A stretch of 64,000 nt of DNA from Auanema rhodensis (taxonomy: Eukaryota; Nematoda; Chromadorea; Rhabditida; Rhabditidae). The position numbers and the translations under genes were made by a program. The first letter of the stretch is position 1; every line of letters starts with the position of its first letter. Positions 1 to 12,304 of this stretch are shown here, piece by piece. The DNA lies in assembly GCA_964057225.1 (NCBI GenBank), contig OZ059900.1, positions 23,203,638-23,267,637 of the forward strand. Reading direction: 5' to 3'. Under the pieces are notes generated by a model. The model made no database searches. It had not been told where the DNA came from and was given only the letters and a program-made list of their open reading frames with translations.

Positions 1-342
1 AATATTAGCCATAAGGGGCGTGCCCTCAGAATATGCTAATTTCCTTAATTTTCTAACCCCTGTTTTTTTGTCGTGAAAGTGGAACTAGACGTTGTACAAA
101 CAATTTTGAGCTAGGTTTCATTGACATTGCATGAGTTTGAACACATGAAATCGTAAGTCAAAACCTTGTTTACAGCGAAATTTCCAAAAACTGGTTTTCC
201 AGCATAATAAAATATTTCTCATGGGAAATACTGTGTTTTTGTATTTTTCTAGTGTTCAGCATGTAAAATGCTTCATTTTAGTATGTAACACGCTGAAATT
301 CGTTGCATTTGACGACTCATATGAACAAAAATCGATTTAATC
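1..342 (+). repeat. Reference monomer with internal dyads
   Basis: This complete monomer sets the consensus numbering used here. It has 58 G and 57 C in 342 bases. Landmarks in order: AGGG/CCCT mini-stem at 14-26, the only GC-rich spot; T tract at 63-69; variable TACAAAC site at 95-101; variable GAGCTAGG at 108-115; palindrome GAAATTTC at 177-184; perfect hairpin CTGG-TTTT-CCAG at 191-202; variable CATGGG at 220-225; compound dyad at 255-297, with outer arms TTCAGCATGT/ACACGCTGAA (one mismatch) enclosing AAAATG-CTT-CATTTT; a TTCGTTG box at 299-305; palindrome TCATATGA at 317-324; palindrome AAATCGATTT at 329-338. Such dyad richness is common in centromeric satellites. No protein-binding role can be shown from sequence alone. 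Confidence 0.93.
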
Positions 343-1368
343 AATATTAGCCATAAGGAGCGTGCCCTCAGAATATGCTAATTTCCTTAATTTTCTAACC
401 CCTGTTTTTTGTCGTGAAAGTTGAACTAGACGTTGTAGGAACAGTTTTGAGCTAGGTTTCATTGACATTGCATGAGTTTGAACACATGAAATCGTAAGTC
501 AAAACCTTGTTTACGGCGAAATTTCCATAAAATTGGTTTTCCAGCATAATAAAATATTTCTCATGGGAAATACTGTGTTTTTGTATTTTTCTAGTGTTCA
601 GCATGTAAAATGCTTCATTTTAGTATGTAACACGCTGAAATTCGTTGCATTTGACGACTCATATGAACAAAAATCGATTTAATCAATATTAGCCATAAGG
701 GGCGTGCCCTCAGAATATGCTAATTTCCTTAATTTTCTAACCCCTGTTTTTTTGTCGTGAAAGTGGAACTAGACGTTGTACAAACAATTTTGAGCTAGGT
801 TTCATTGACATTGCATGAGTTTGAACACATGAAATCGTAAGTCAAAACCTTGTTTACAGCGAAATTTCCAAAAACTGGTTTTCCAGCATAATAAAATATT
901 TCTCATGGGAAAAACTGTGTTTTTGTATTTTTCTAGTGTTCAGCATGTAAAATGCTTCATTTTAGTATGTAACACGCTGAAATTCGTTGCATTTGACGAC
1001 TCATATGAACAAAAATCGATTTAATCAATATTAGCCATAAGGGGCGTGCCCTCAGAATATGCTAATTTCCTTAATTTTCTAACCCCTGTTTTTTGTCGTG
1101 AAAGTGGAACTAGACGTTGTAGGAACAGTTTTGAGCTAGGTTTCATTGACATTGCATGAGTTTGAACACATGAAATCGTAAGTCAAAACCTTGTTTACGG
1201 CGAAATTTCCATAAAATTGGTTTTCCAGCATAATAAAATATTTCTCATGGGAAATACTGTGTTTTTGTATTTTTCTAGTGTTCAGCATGTAAAATACTTC
1301 ATTTAAGTATGTAACACGCTGAAATTCGTTGCATTTGACGACTCATATGAACAAAAATCGATTTAATC
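1..1368 (+). repeat. Two tandem 2-monomer HOR units
   Basis: Units 1-684 and 685-1368 each consist of a TACAAAC/T7 monomer followed by a TAGGAAC/T6 monomer that carries CGGCGAAA and the one-base-longer CCATAAAATTGG. The second unit differs by GGGAAAAAC in its first monomer and by the ATACTT..TTTAAG hairpin in its second. The window may start in the middle of a longer HOR. Confidence 0.75.
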
Positions 1369-2735
1369 AATATTAGCCATAAGGGGCGTGCCCTCAGAAT
1401 ATGCTAATTTCCTAAATTTTCTAACCCCTGTTTTTTTGTCGTGAAAGTGGAACTAGACGTTGTAGGAACAATTTTGAGCTAGGTTTCATTGACATTGCAT
1501 GAGTTTGAACACATGAAATCGTAAGCCAAAACCTTGTTTACAGCGAAATTTCCAAAAACTGGTTTTCCAGCATAATAAAATATTTCTCATGAGAAATACT
1601 GTGTTTTTGTATTTTTCTAGTGTTCAGCATGTAAAATGCTTCATTTTAGTATGTAACACGCTGAAATTCGTTGCATTTGACGACTCATATGAACAAAAAT
1701 CGATTTAATCAATATTAGCCATAAGGGGCGTGCCCTCAGAATATGCTAATTTCCTTAATTTTCTAACCCCTGTTTTTTGTCGTGAAAGTGGAACTAGACG
1801 TTGTAGGAACAATTTTGAGCTAGGTTTCATTGACATTGCATGAGTTTGAACACATGAAATCGTAAGTCAAAACCTTGTTTACAGCGAAATTTCCAAAAAC
1901 TGGTTTTCCAGCATAATAAAATATTTCTCATGGGAAATACTGTGTTTTTGTATTTTTCTAGTGTTCAGCATGTAGAATACTTCATTTAAGTATGTAACAC
2001 GCTGAAATTCGTTGCATTTGACGACTCATATGAACAAAAATCGATTTAATCAATATTAGCCATAAGGGGCGTGCCCTCAGAATATGCTAATTTCCTTAAT
2101 TTTCTAACCCTTGTTTTTTTGTCGTGAAAGTGGAACTAGACGTTGTACAAACAATTTTGAGCTAGGTTTCATTGACATTGCATGAGTTTGAACATATGAA
2201 ATCGTAAGTCAAAACCTTGTTTACAGCGAAATTTCCAAAAACTGGTTTTCCAGCATAATAAAATATTTCTCATGGGAAATACTGTGTTTTTGTATTTTTC
2301 TAGTGTTCAGCATGTAAAATACTTCATTTTAGTATGTAACACGCTGAAATTCGTTGCATTGGACGACTCATATGAACAAAAATCGATTTAATCAATATTA
2401 GCCATAAGGGGCGTGCCCTCAGAATATGCTAACTTCCTAATTTTTCTAACCCCTGTTTTTTTGTCGTGAAAGTGGAACTAGACGTTGTACGAACAATTTT
2501 GAGCTAGGTTTCATTGACATTGCATGAGTTTGAACACATGAAATCGTAAGTCAAAACCTTGTTTACAGCGAAATTTCCAAAAACTGGTTTTCCAGCATAA
2601 TAAAATATTTCTCATGGGAAATACTGTGTTTTTGTATTTTTTTAGTGTTCAGCATGTAAAATGCTTCATTTTAGTATGTAACACGCTGAAATTCGTTGCA
2701 TTTGACGACTCATATGAACAAAAATCGATTTAATC
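1369..2735 (+). repeat. 4-monomer HOR segment, copy 1
   Basis: Four monomers carry private markers in fixed order: GTAAGCCAAA with CATGAG; GTAGAATACTT; CCCTTG plus AACATATG plus CATTGGACG; and CCTAATTTTTC plus TTTTTTTAGTG. The same order and length (1367 bp) recur at 3419-4785 and 7178-8544, in both cases inside the larger 8-monomer unit. The 1369-to-3419 offset is 2050 bp, six monomers. Confidence 0.85.
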
Positions 2736-3077
2736 AATATTAGCCATAAGGGGCGTGCCCTCAGAATATGCTAATTTCCTTAATTTTCTAACCCCTGTTT
2801 TTTTGTCGTGAAAGTGGAACTAGACGTTGTACAAACAATTTTGAGCTAGGTTTCATTGACATTGCATGAGTTTGAACACATGAAATCGTAAGTCAAAACC
2901 TTGTTTACAGCGAAATTTCCAAAAACTGGTTTTTCAGCATAATAAAATATTTCTCATGAGAAATACTGTGTTTTTGTATTTTTCTAGTGTTCAGCATGTA
3001 AAATGCTTCATTTTAGTATGTAACACGCTGAAATTCGTTGCATTTGACGACTCATATGAACAAAAATCGATTTAATC

Positions 3078-5810
3078 AATATTAGCCATAAGGGGCGTGC
3101 CCTCAGAATATGCTAATTTCCTTAATTTTCTAACCCCTGTTTTTTGTCGTGAAAGTGGAACTAGACGTTGTAGGAACAGTTTTGAGCTAGGTTTCATTGA
3201 CATTGCATGAGTTTGAACACATGAACTCGTAAGTCAAAACCTTGTTTACGGCGAAATTTCCAAAAACTGGTTTTCCAGCATAATAAAATATTTCTCATGG
3301 GAAATACTGTGTTTTTGTATTTTTCTAGTGTTCAGCATGTAAAATACTTCATTTAAGTATGTAACACGCTGAAATTCGTTGCATTTGACGACTCATATGA
3401 ACAAAAATCGATTTAATCAATATTAGCCATAAGGGGCGTGCCCTCAGAATATGCTAATTTCCTAAATTTTCTAACCCCTGTTTTTTTGTCGTGAAAGTGG
3501 AACTAGACGTTGTAGGAACAATTTTGAGCTAGGTTTCATTGACATTGCATGAGTTTGAACACATGAAATCGTAAGCCAAAACCTTGTTTACAGCGAAATT
3601 TCCAAAAACTGGTTTTCCAGCATAATAAAATATTTCTCATGAGAAATACTGTGTTTTTGTATTTTTCTAGTGTTCAGCATGTAAAATGCTTCATTTTAGT
3701 ATGTAACACGCTGAAATTCGTTGCATTTGACGACTCATATGAACAAAAATCGATTTAATCAATATTAGCCATAAGGGGCGTGCCCTCAGAATATGCTAAT
3801 TTCCTTAATTTTCTAACCCCTGTTTTTTGTCGTGAAAGTGGAACTAGACGTTGTAGGAACAATTTTGAGCTAGGTTTCATTGACATTGCATGAGTTTGAA
3901 CACATGAAATCGTAAGTCAAAACCTTGTTTACAGCGAAATTTCCAAAAACTGGTTTTCCAGCATAATAAAATATTTCTCATGGGAAATACTGTGTTTTTG
4001 TATTTTTCTAGTGTTCAGCATGTAGAATACTTCATTTAAGTATGTAACACGCTGAAATTCGTTGCATTTGACGACTCATATGAACAAAAATCGATTTAAT
4101 CAATATTAGCCATAAGGGGCGTGCCCTCAGAATATGCTAATTTCCTTAATTTTCTAACCCTTGTTTTTTTGTCGTGAAAGTGGAACTAGACGTTGTACAA
4201 ACAATTTTGAGCTAGGTTTCATTGACATTGCATGAGTTTGAACATATGAAATCGTAAGTCAAAACCTTGTTTACAGCGAAATTTCCAAAAACTGGTTTTC
4301 CAGCATAATAAAATATTTCTCATGGGAAATACTGTGTTTTTGTATTTTTCTAGTGTTCAGCATGTAAAATACTTCATTTTAGTATGTAACACGCTGAAAT
4401 TCGTTGCATTGGACGACTCATATGAACAAAAATCGATTTAATCAATATTAGCCATAAGGGGCGTGCCCTCAGAATATGCTAATTTCCTAATTTTTCTAAC
4501 CCCTGTTTTTTTGTCGTGAAAGTGGAACTAGACGTTGTACGAACAATTTTGAGCTAGGTTTCATTGACATTGCATGAGTTTGAACACATGAAATCGTAAG
4601 TCAAAACCTTGTTTACAGCGAAATTTCCAAAAACTGGTTTTCCAGCATAATAAAATATTTCTCATGGGAAATACTGTGTTTTTGTATTTTTTTAGTGTTC
4701 AGCATGTAAAATGCTTCATTTTAGTATGTAACACGCTGAAATTCGTTGCATTTGACGACTCATATGAACAAAAATCGATTTAATCAATATTAGCCATAAG
4801 GGGCGTGCCCTCAGAATATGCTAATTTCCTTAATTTTCTAACCCCTGTTTTTTGTCGTGAAAGTGGAACTAGACGTTGTAGGAACAATTTTGAGCTAGGT
4901 TTCATTGACATTGCATGAGTTTGAACACATGAAATCGTAAGTCAAAACCTTGTTTACAGCGAAATTTCCAAAAACTGGTTTTCCAGCATAATAAAATATT
5001 TCTCTTGGGAAATACTGTGTTTTTGTATTTTTCTAGTGTTCAGCATGTAAAATACTTCATTTAAGTATGTAACACGCTGAAATTCGTTGCATTTGACGAC
5101 TCATATGAACAAAAATCGATTTAATCAATATTAGCCATAAGGGGCGTGCCCTCAGAATATGCTAATTTCCTTAATTTTCTAACCCTTGTTTTTTTGTCGT
5201 GAAAGTGGAACTAGACGTTGTACAAACAATTTTGAGCTAGGTTTCATTGACATTGCATGAGTTTGAACATATGAAATCGTAAGTCAAAACCTTGTTTACA
5301 GCGAAATTTCCAAAAACTGGTTTTCCAGCATAATAAAATATTTCTCATGGGAAATACTGTGTTTTTGTATTTTTCTAGTGTTCAGCATGTAAAATACTTC
5401 ATTTTAGTATGTAACACGCTGAAATTCGTTGCATTGGACGACTCATATGAACAAAAATCGATTTAATCAATATTAGCCATAAGGGGCGTGCCCTCAGAAT
5501 ATGCTAATTTCCTAATTTTTCTAACCCCTGTTTTTTTGTCGTGAAAGTGGAACTAGACGTTGTACGAACAATTTTGAGCTAGGTTTCATTGACATTGCAT
5601 GAGTTTGAACACATGAAATCGTAAGTCAAAACCTTGTTTACAGCGAAATTTCCAAAAACTGGTTTTCCAGCATAATAAAATATTTCTCATGGGAAATACT
5701 GTGTTTTTGTATTTTTTTAGTGTTCAGCATGTAAAATGCTTCATTTTAGTATGTAACACGCTGAAATTTGTTGCATTTGACGACTCATATGAACAAAAAT
5801 CGATTTAATC
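3078..5810 (+). repeat. 8-monomer HOR unit, copy 1 (2733 bp)
   Basis: Eight monomers in the order: CGGCG/TTTAAG; GTAAGCC; GTAGAATAC; CATTGGACG; TTTTTTTAGTG; CTCTTGGG; CATTGGACG; TTTTTTTAGTG. The CATTGGACG plus TTTTTTTAGTG pair is itself duplicated within the unit (1025-bp offset, three monomers). This order and length are repeated at 6837-9569. Three further monomers (5811-6836) complete an 11-monomer period of 3759 bp. Copy 1 has GAACTCG at about 3224, where copy 2 has GAAATCG. Confidence 0.88.
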
Positions 5811-6836
5811 AATATTAGCCATAAGGGGCGTGCCCTCAGAATATGCTAATTTCCTTAATTTTCTAACCCTTGTTTTTTTGTCGTGAAAGTGGAACTAGAC
5901 GTTGTACAAACAATTTTGAGCTAGGTTTCATTGACATTGCATGAGTTTGAACATATGAAATCGTAAGTCAAAACCTTGTTTACAGCGAAATTTCCAAAAA
6001 CTGGTTTTCCAGCATAATAAAATATTTCTCATGAGAAATACTGTGTTTTTGTATTTTTCTAGTGTTCAGCATGTAAAATGCTTCATTTTAGTATGTAACA
6101 CGCTGAAATTCGTTGCATTTGACGACTCATATGAACAAAAATCGATTTAATCAATATTAGCCATAAGGGGCGTGCCCTCAGAATATGCTAATTTCCTTAA
6201 TTTTCTAACCCCTGTTTTTTTGTCGTGAAAGTGGAACTAGACGTTGTACAAACAATTTTGAGCTAGGTTTCATTGACATTGCATGAGTTTGAACACATGA
6301 AATCGTAAGTCAAAACCTTGTTTACAGCGAAATTTCCAAAAACTGGTTTTTCAGCATAATAAAATATTTCTCATGAGAAATACTGTGTTTTTGTATTTTT
6401 CTAGTGTTCAGCATGTAAAATGCTTCATTTTAGTATGTAACACGCTGAAATTCGTTGCATTTGACGACTCATATGAACAAAAATCGATTTAATCAATATT
6501 AGCCATAAGGGGCGTGCCCTCAGAATATGCTAATTTCCTTAATTTTCTAACCCCTGTTTTTTTGTCGTGAAAGTGGAACTAGACGTTGTACAAACAATTT
6601 TGAGCTAGGTTTCATTGACATTGCATGAGTTTGAACACATGAAATCGTAAGTCAAAACCTTGTTTACAGCGAAATTTCCAAAAACTGGTTTTCCAGCATA
6701 ATAAAATATTTCTCATGGGAAAAACTGTGTTTTTGTATTTTTCTAGTGTTCAGCATGTAAAATACTTCATTTAAGTATGTAACACGCTGAAATTCGTTGC
6801 ATTTGACGACTCATATGAACAAAAATCGATTTAATC

Positions 6837-9569
6837 AATATTAGCCATAAGGGGCGTGCCCTCAGAATATGCTAATTTCCTTAATTTTCTAACCCCTGTT
6901 TTTTGTCGTGAAAGTGGAACTAGACGTTGTAGGAACAGTTTTGAGCTAGGTTTCATTGACATTGCATGAGTTTGAACACATGAAATCGTAAGTCAAAACC
7001 TTGTTTACGGCGAAATTTCCAAAAACTGGTTTTCCAGCATAATAAAATATTTCTCATGGGAAATACTGTGTTTTTGTATTTTTCTAGTGTTCAGCATGTA
7101 AAATACTTCATTTAAGTATGTAACACGCTGAAATTCGTTGCATTTGACGACTCATATGAACAAAAATCGATTTAATCAATATTAGCCATAAGGGGCGTGC
7201 CCTCAGAATATGCTAATTTCCTAAATTTTCTAACCCCTGTTTTTTTGTCGTGAAAGTGGAACTAGACGTTGTAGGAACAATTTTGAGCTAGGTTTCATTG
7301 ACATTGCATGAGTTTGAACACATGAAATCGTAAGCCAAAACCTTGTTTACAGCGAAATTTCCAAAAACTGGTTTTCCAGCATAATAAAATATTTCTCATG
7401 AGAAATACTGTGTTTTTGTATTTTTCTAGTGTTCAGCATGTAAAATGCTTCATTCTAGTATGTAACACGCTGAAATTCGTTGCATTTGACGACTCATATG
7501 AACAAAAATCGATTTAATCAATATTAGCCATAAGGGGCGTGCCCTCAGAATATGCTAATTTCCTTAATTTTCTAACCCCTGTTTTTTGTCGTGAAAGTGG
7601 AACTAGACGTTGTAGGAACAATTTTGAGCTAGGTTTCATTGACATTGCATGAGTTTGAACACATGAAATCGTAAGTCAAAACCTTGTTTACAGCGAAATT
7701 TCCAAAAACTGGTTTTCCAGCATAATAAAATATTTCTCATGGGAAATACTGTGTTTTTGTATTTTTCTAGTGTTCAGCATGTAGAATACTTCATTTAAGT
7801 ATGTAACACGCTGAAATTCGTTGCATTTGACGACTCATATGAACAAAAATCGATTTAATCAATATTAGCCATAAGGGGCGTGCCCTCAGAATATGCTAAT
7901 TTCCTTAATTTTCTAACCCTTGTTTTTTTGTCGTGAAAGTGGAACTAGACGTTGTACAAACAATTTTGAGCTAGGTTTCATTGACATTGCATGAGTTTGA
8001 ACATATGAAATCGTAAGTCAAAACCTTGTTTACAGCGAAATTTCCAAAAACTGGTTTTCCAGCATAATAAAATATTTCTCATGGGAAATACTGTGTTTTT
8101 GTATTTTTCTAGTGTTCAGCATGTAAAATACTTCATTTTAGTATGTAACACGCTGAAATTCGTTGCATTGGACGACTCATATGAACAAAAATCGATTTAA
8201 TCAATATTAGCCATAAGGGGCGTGCCCTCAGAATATGCTAATTTCCTAATTTTTCTAACCCCTGTTTTTTTGTCGTGAAAGTGGAACTAGACGTTGTACG
8301 AACAATTTTGAGCTAGGTTTCATTGACATTGCATGAGTTTGAACACATGAAATCGTAAGTCAAAACCTTGTTTACAGCGAAATTTCCAAAAACTGGTTTT
8401 CCAGCATAATAAAATATTTCTCATGGGAAATACTGTGTTTTTGTATTTTTTTAGTGTTCAGCATGTAAAATGCTTCATTTTAGTATGTAACACGCTGAAA
8501 TTCGTTGCATTTGACGACTCATATGAACAAAAATCGATTTAATCAATATTAGCCATAAGGGGCGTGCCCTCAGAATATGCTAATTTCCTTAATTTTCTAA
8601 CCCCTGTTTTTTGTCGTGAAAGTGGAACTAGACGTTGTAGGAACAATTTTGAGCTAGGTTTCATTGACATTGCATGAGTTTGAACACATGAAATCGTAAG
8701 TCAAAACCTTGTTTACAGCGAAATTTCCAAAAACTGGTTTTCCAGCATAATAAAATATTTCTCTTGGGAAATACTGTGTTTTTGTATTTTTCTAGTGTTC
8801 AGCATGTAAAATACTTCATTTAAGTATGTAACACGCTGAAATTCGTTGCATTTGACGACTCATATGAACAAAAATCGATTTAATCAATATTAGCCATAAG
8901 GGGCGTGCCCTCAGAATATGCTAATTTCCTTAATTTTCTAACCCTTGTTTTTTTGTCGTGAAAGTGGAACTAGACGTTGTACAAACAATTTTGAGCTAGG
9001 TTTCATTGACATTGCATGAGTTTGAACATATGAAATCGTAAGTCAAAACCTTGTTTACAGCGAAATTTCCAAAAACTGGTTTTCCAGCATAATAAAATAT
9101 TTCTCATGGGAAATACTGTGTTTTTGTATTTTTCTAGTGTTCAGCATGTAAAATACTTCATTTTAGTATGTAACACGCTGAAATTCGTTGCATTGGACGA
9201 CTCATATGAACAAAAATCGATTTAATCAATATTAGCCATAAGGGGCGTGCCCTCAGAATATGCTAATTTCCTAATTTTTCTAACCCCTGTTTTTTTGTCG
9301 TGAAAGTGGAACTAGACGTTGTACGAACAATTTTGAGCTAGGTTTCATTGACATTGCATGAGTTTGAACACATGAAATCGTAAGTCAAAACCTTGTTTAC
9401 AGCGAAATTTCCAAAAACTGGTTTTCCAGCATAATAAAATATTTCTCATGGGAAATACTGTGTTTTTGTATTTTTTTAGTGTTCAGCATGTAAAATGCTT
9501 CATTTTAGTATGTAACACGCTGAAATTCGTTGCATTTGACGACTCATATGAACAAAAATCGATTTAATC
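6837..9569 (+). repeat. 8-monomer HOR unit, copy 2 (2733 bp)
   Basis: This unit has the same eight marker-defined monomers and the same total length as 3078-5810, starting 3759 bp later. Only scattered single-base differences are visible, such as CATTCTAG at about 7453. The long identity indicates a recent segmental duplication, most simply by unequal exchange. Confidence 0.88.
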
Positions 9570-11620
9570 AATATTAGCCATAAGGGGCGTGCCCTCAGAA
9601 TATGCTAATTTCCTTAATTTTCTAACCCCTGTTTTTTGTCGTGAAAGTGGAACTAGACGTTGTAGGAACAATTTTGAGCTAGGTTTCATTGACATTGCAT
9701 GAGTTTGAACACATGAAATCGTAAGTCAAAACCTTGTTTATAGCGAAATTTCCAAAAACTGGTTTTCCAGCATAATAAAATATTTCTCTTGGGAAATACT
9801 GTGTTTTTGTATTTTTCTAGTGTTCAGCATGTAAAATACTTCATTTAAGTATGTAACACGCTGAAATTCGTTGCATTTGACGACTCATATGAACAAAAAT
9901 CGATTTAATCAATATTAGCCATAAGGGGCGTGCCCTCAGAATATGCTAATTTCCTAAATTTTCTAACCCCTGTTTTTTTGTCGTGAAAGTGGAACTAGAC
10001 GTTGTACGAACAATTTTGAGCTAGGTTTCATTGACATTGCATGAGTTTGAACACATGAAATCGTAAGTCAAAACCTTGTTTACAGCGAAATTTCCAAAAA
10101 CTGGTTTTCCAGCATAATAAAATATTTCTCATGGGAAATACTGTGTTTTTGTATTTTTCTAGTGTTCAGCATGTAAAATACTTCATTTAAGTATGTAACA
10201 CGCTGAAATTCGTTGCATTTGACGACTCATATGAACAAAAATCGATTTAATCAATATTAGCCATAAGGGGCGTGCCCTCAGAATATGCTAATTTCCTAAA
10301 TTTTCTAACCCCTGTTTTTTTGTCGTGAAAGTGGAACTAGACGTTGTACAAACAATTTTGAGCTAGGTTTCATTGACATTGCATGAGTTTGAACACATGA
10401 AATCGTAAGTCAAAACCTTGTTTACAGCGAAATTTCCAAAAACTGGTTTTCCAGCATAATAAAATATTTCTCATGGGAAATACTGTGTTTTTGTATTTTT
10501 CTAGTGTTCAGCATGTAAAATACTTCATTTAAGTATGTAACACGCTGAAATTCGTTGCATTTGACGACTCATATGAACAAAAATCGATTTAATCAATATT
10601 AGCCATAAGGGGCGTGCCCTCAGAATATGCTAATTTCCTAAATTTTCTAACCCCTGTTTTTTTGTCGTGAAAGTGGAACTAGACGTTGTACAAACAATTT
10701 TGAGCTAGGTTTCATTGACATTGCATGAGTTTGAACACATGAAATCGTAAGTCAAAACCTTGTTTACAGCGAAATTTCCAAAAACTGGTTTTCCAGCATA
10801 ATAAAATATTTCTCATGAGAAATACTGTGTTTTTGTATTTTTCTTGTGTTCAGCATGTAAAATGCTTCATTTTAGTATGTAACACGCTGAAATTCGTTGC
10901 ATTTGACGACTCATATGAACAAAAATCGATTAAATCAATATTAGCCATAAGGGGCGTGCCCTCAGAATATGCTAATTTCCTAAATTTTCTAACCCCTGTT
11001 TTTTTGTCGTGAAAGTGGAACTAGACGTTGTACAAACAATTTTGAGCTAGGTTTCATTGACATTGCATGAGTTTGAACACATGAAATCGTAAGTCAAAAC
11101 CTTGTTTACAGCGAAATTTCCAAAAACTGGTTTTCCAGCATAATAAAATATTTCTCATGGGAAATACTGTGTTTTTGTATTTTTCTAGTGTTCAGCATGT
11201 AAAATGCTTCATTTTAGTATGTAACACGCTGAAATTCGTTGCATTTGACGACTCATATGAACAAAAATCGATTTAATCAATATTAGCCATAAGGGGCGTG
11301 CCCTCAGAATATGCTAATTTCCTTAATTTTCTAACCCCTGTTTTTTTGTCGTGAAAGTGGAACTAGACGTTGTACAAACAATTTTGAGCTAGGTTTCATT
11401 GACATTGCATGAGTTTGAACACATGAAATCGTAAGTCAAAACCTTGTTTACAGCGAAATTTCCAAAAACTGGTTTTCCAGCATAATAAAATATTTCTCAT
11501 GAGAAATACTGTGTTTTTGTATTTTTCTAGTGTTCAGCATGTAAAATACTTCATTTTAGTATGTAACACGCTGAAATTCGTTGCATTTGACGACTCATAT
11601 GAACAAAAATCGATTTAATC

Positions 11621-12304
11621 AATATTAGCCATAAGGGGCGTGCCCTCAGAATATGCTAATTTCCTAAATTTTCTAACCCCTGTTTTTTTGTCGTGAAAGT
11701 GGAACTAGACGTTGTACGAACAATTTTGAGCTAGGTTTCATTGACATTGCAAGAGTTTGAACACATGAAATCGTAAGTCAAAACCTTGTTTACAGCGAAA
11801 TTTCCAAAAACTGGTTTTCCAGCATAATAAAATATTTCTCATGGGAAAAACTGTGTTTTTGTATTTTTCTAGTGTTCAGCATGTAAAATGCTTCATTTTA
11901 GTATGTAACACGCTGAAATTCGTTGCATTTGACGACTCATATGAACAAAAATCGATTTAATCAATATTAGCCATAAGGGGCGTGCCCTCAGAATATGCTA
12001 ATTTCCTTAATTTTCTAACCCCTGTTTTTTTGTCGTGAAAGTGGAACTAGACGTTGTACAAACAATTTTGAGCTAGGTTTCATTGACATTGCATGAGTTT
12101 GAACATATGAAATCGTAAGTCAAAACCTTGTTTACAGCGAAATTTCCAAAAACTGGTTTTCCAGCATAATAAAATATTTCTCATGAGAAATACTGTGTTT
12201 TTGTATTTTTCTAGTGTTCAGCATGTAAAATGCTTCATTTTAGTATGTAACACGCTGAAATTCGTTGCATTTGACGACTCATATGAACAAAAATCGATTT
12301 AATC
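11621..12304 (+). repeat. 2-monomer segment duplicated at 14354
   Basis: The first monomer has CCTAAATT, TACGAAC, GCAAGAG and GGGAAAAAC. The second has AACATATG and CATGAG. The pair recurs at 14354-15037, an offset of 2733 bp or eight monomers, the same unit length as the HOR at 3078. Flanking monomers are related but not identical, so the boundaries are those of the shared markers only. Confidence 0.75.

Noticed and set aside
201-216. AATAAA and TATA-like elements in every monomer as gene signals
   Set aside because: They are expected by chance in a 66% A+T repeat and recur every 342 bp without any reading frame or exon beside them. Satellite transcription cannot be judged from sequence.
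10815-11012. 65-codon open reading frame on the plus strand
   Set aside because: It lies wholly inside two satellite monomers. It is open only because one base (10932, T to A) turns the in-frame TAA found in other monomers into AAA. No other monomer keeps it, and nothing suggests coding.
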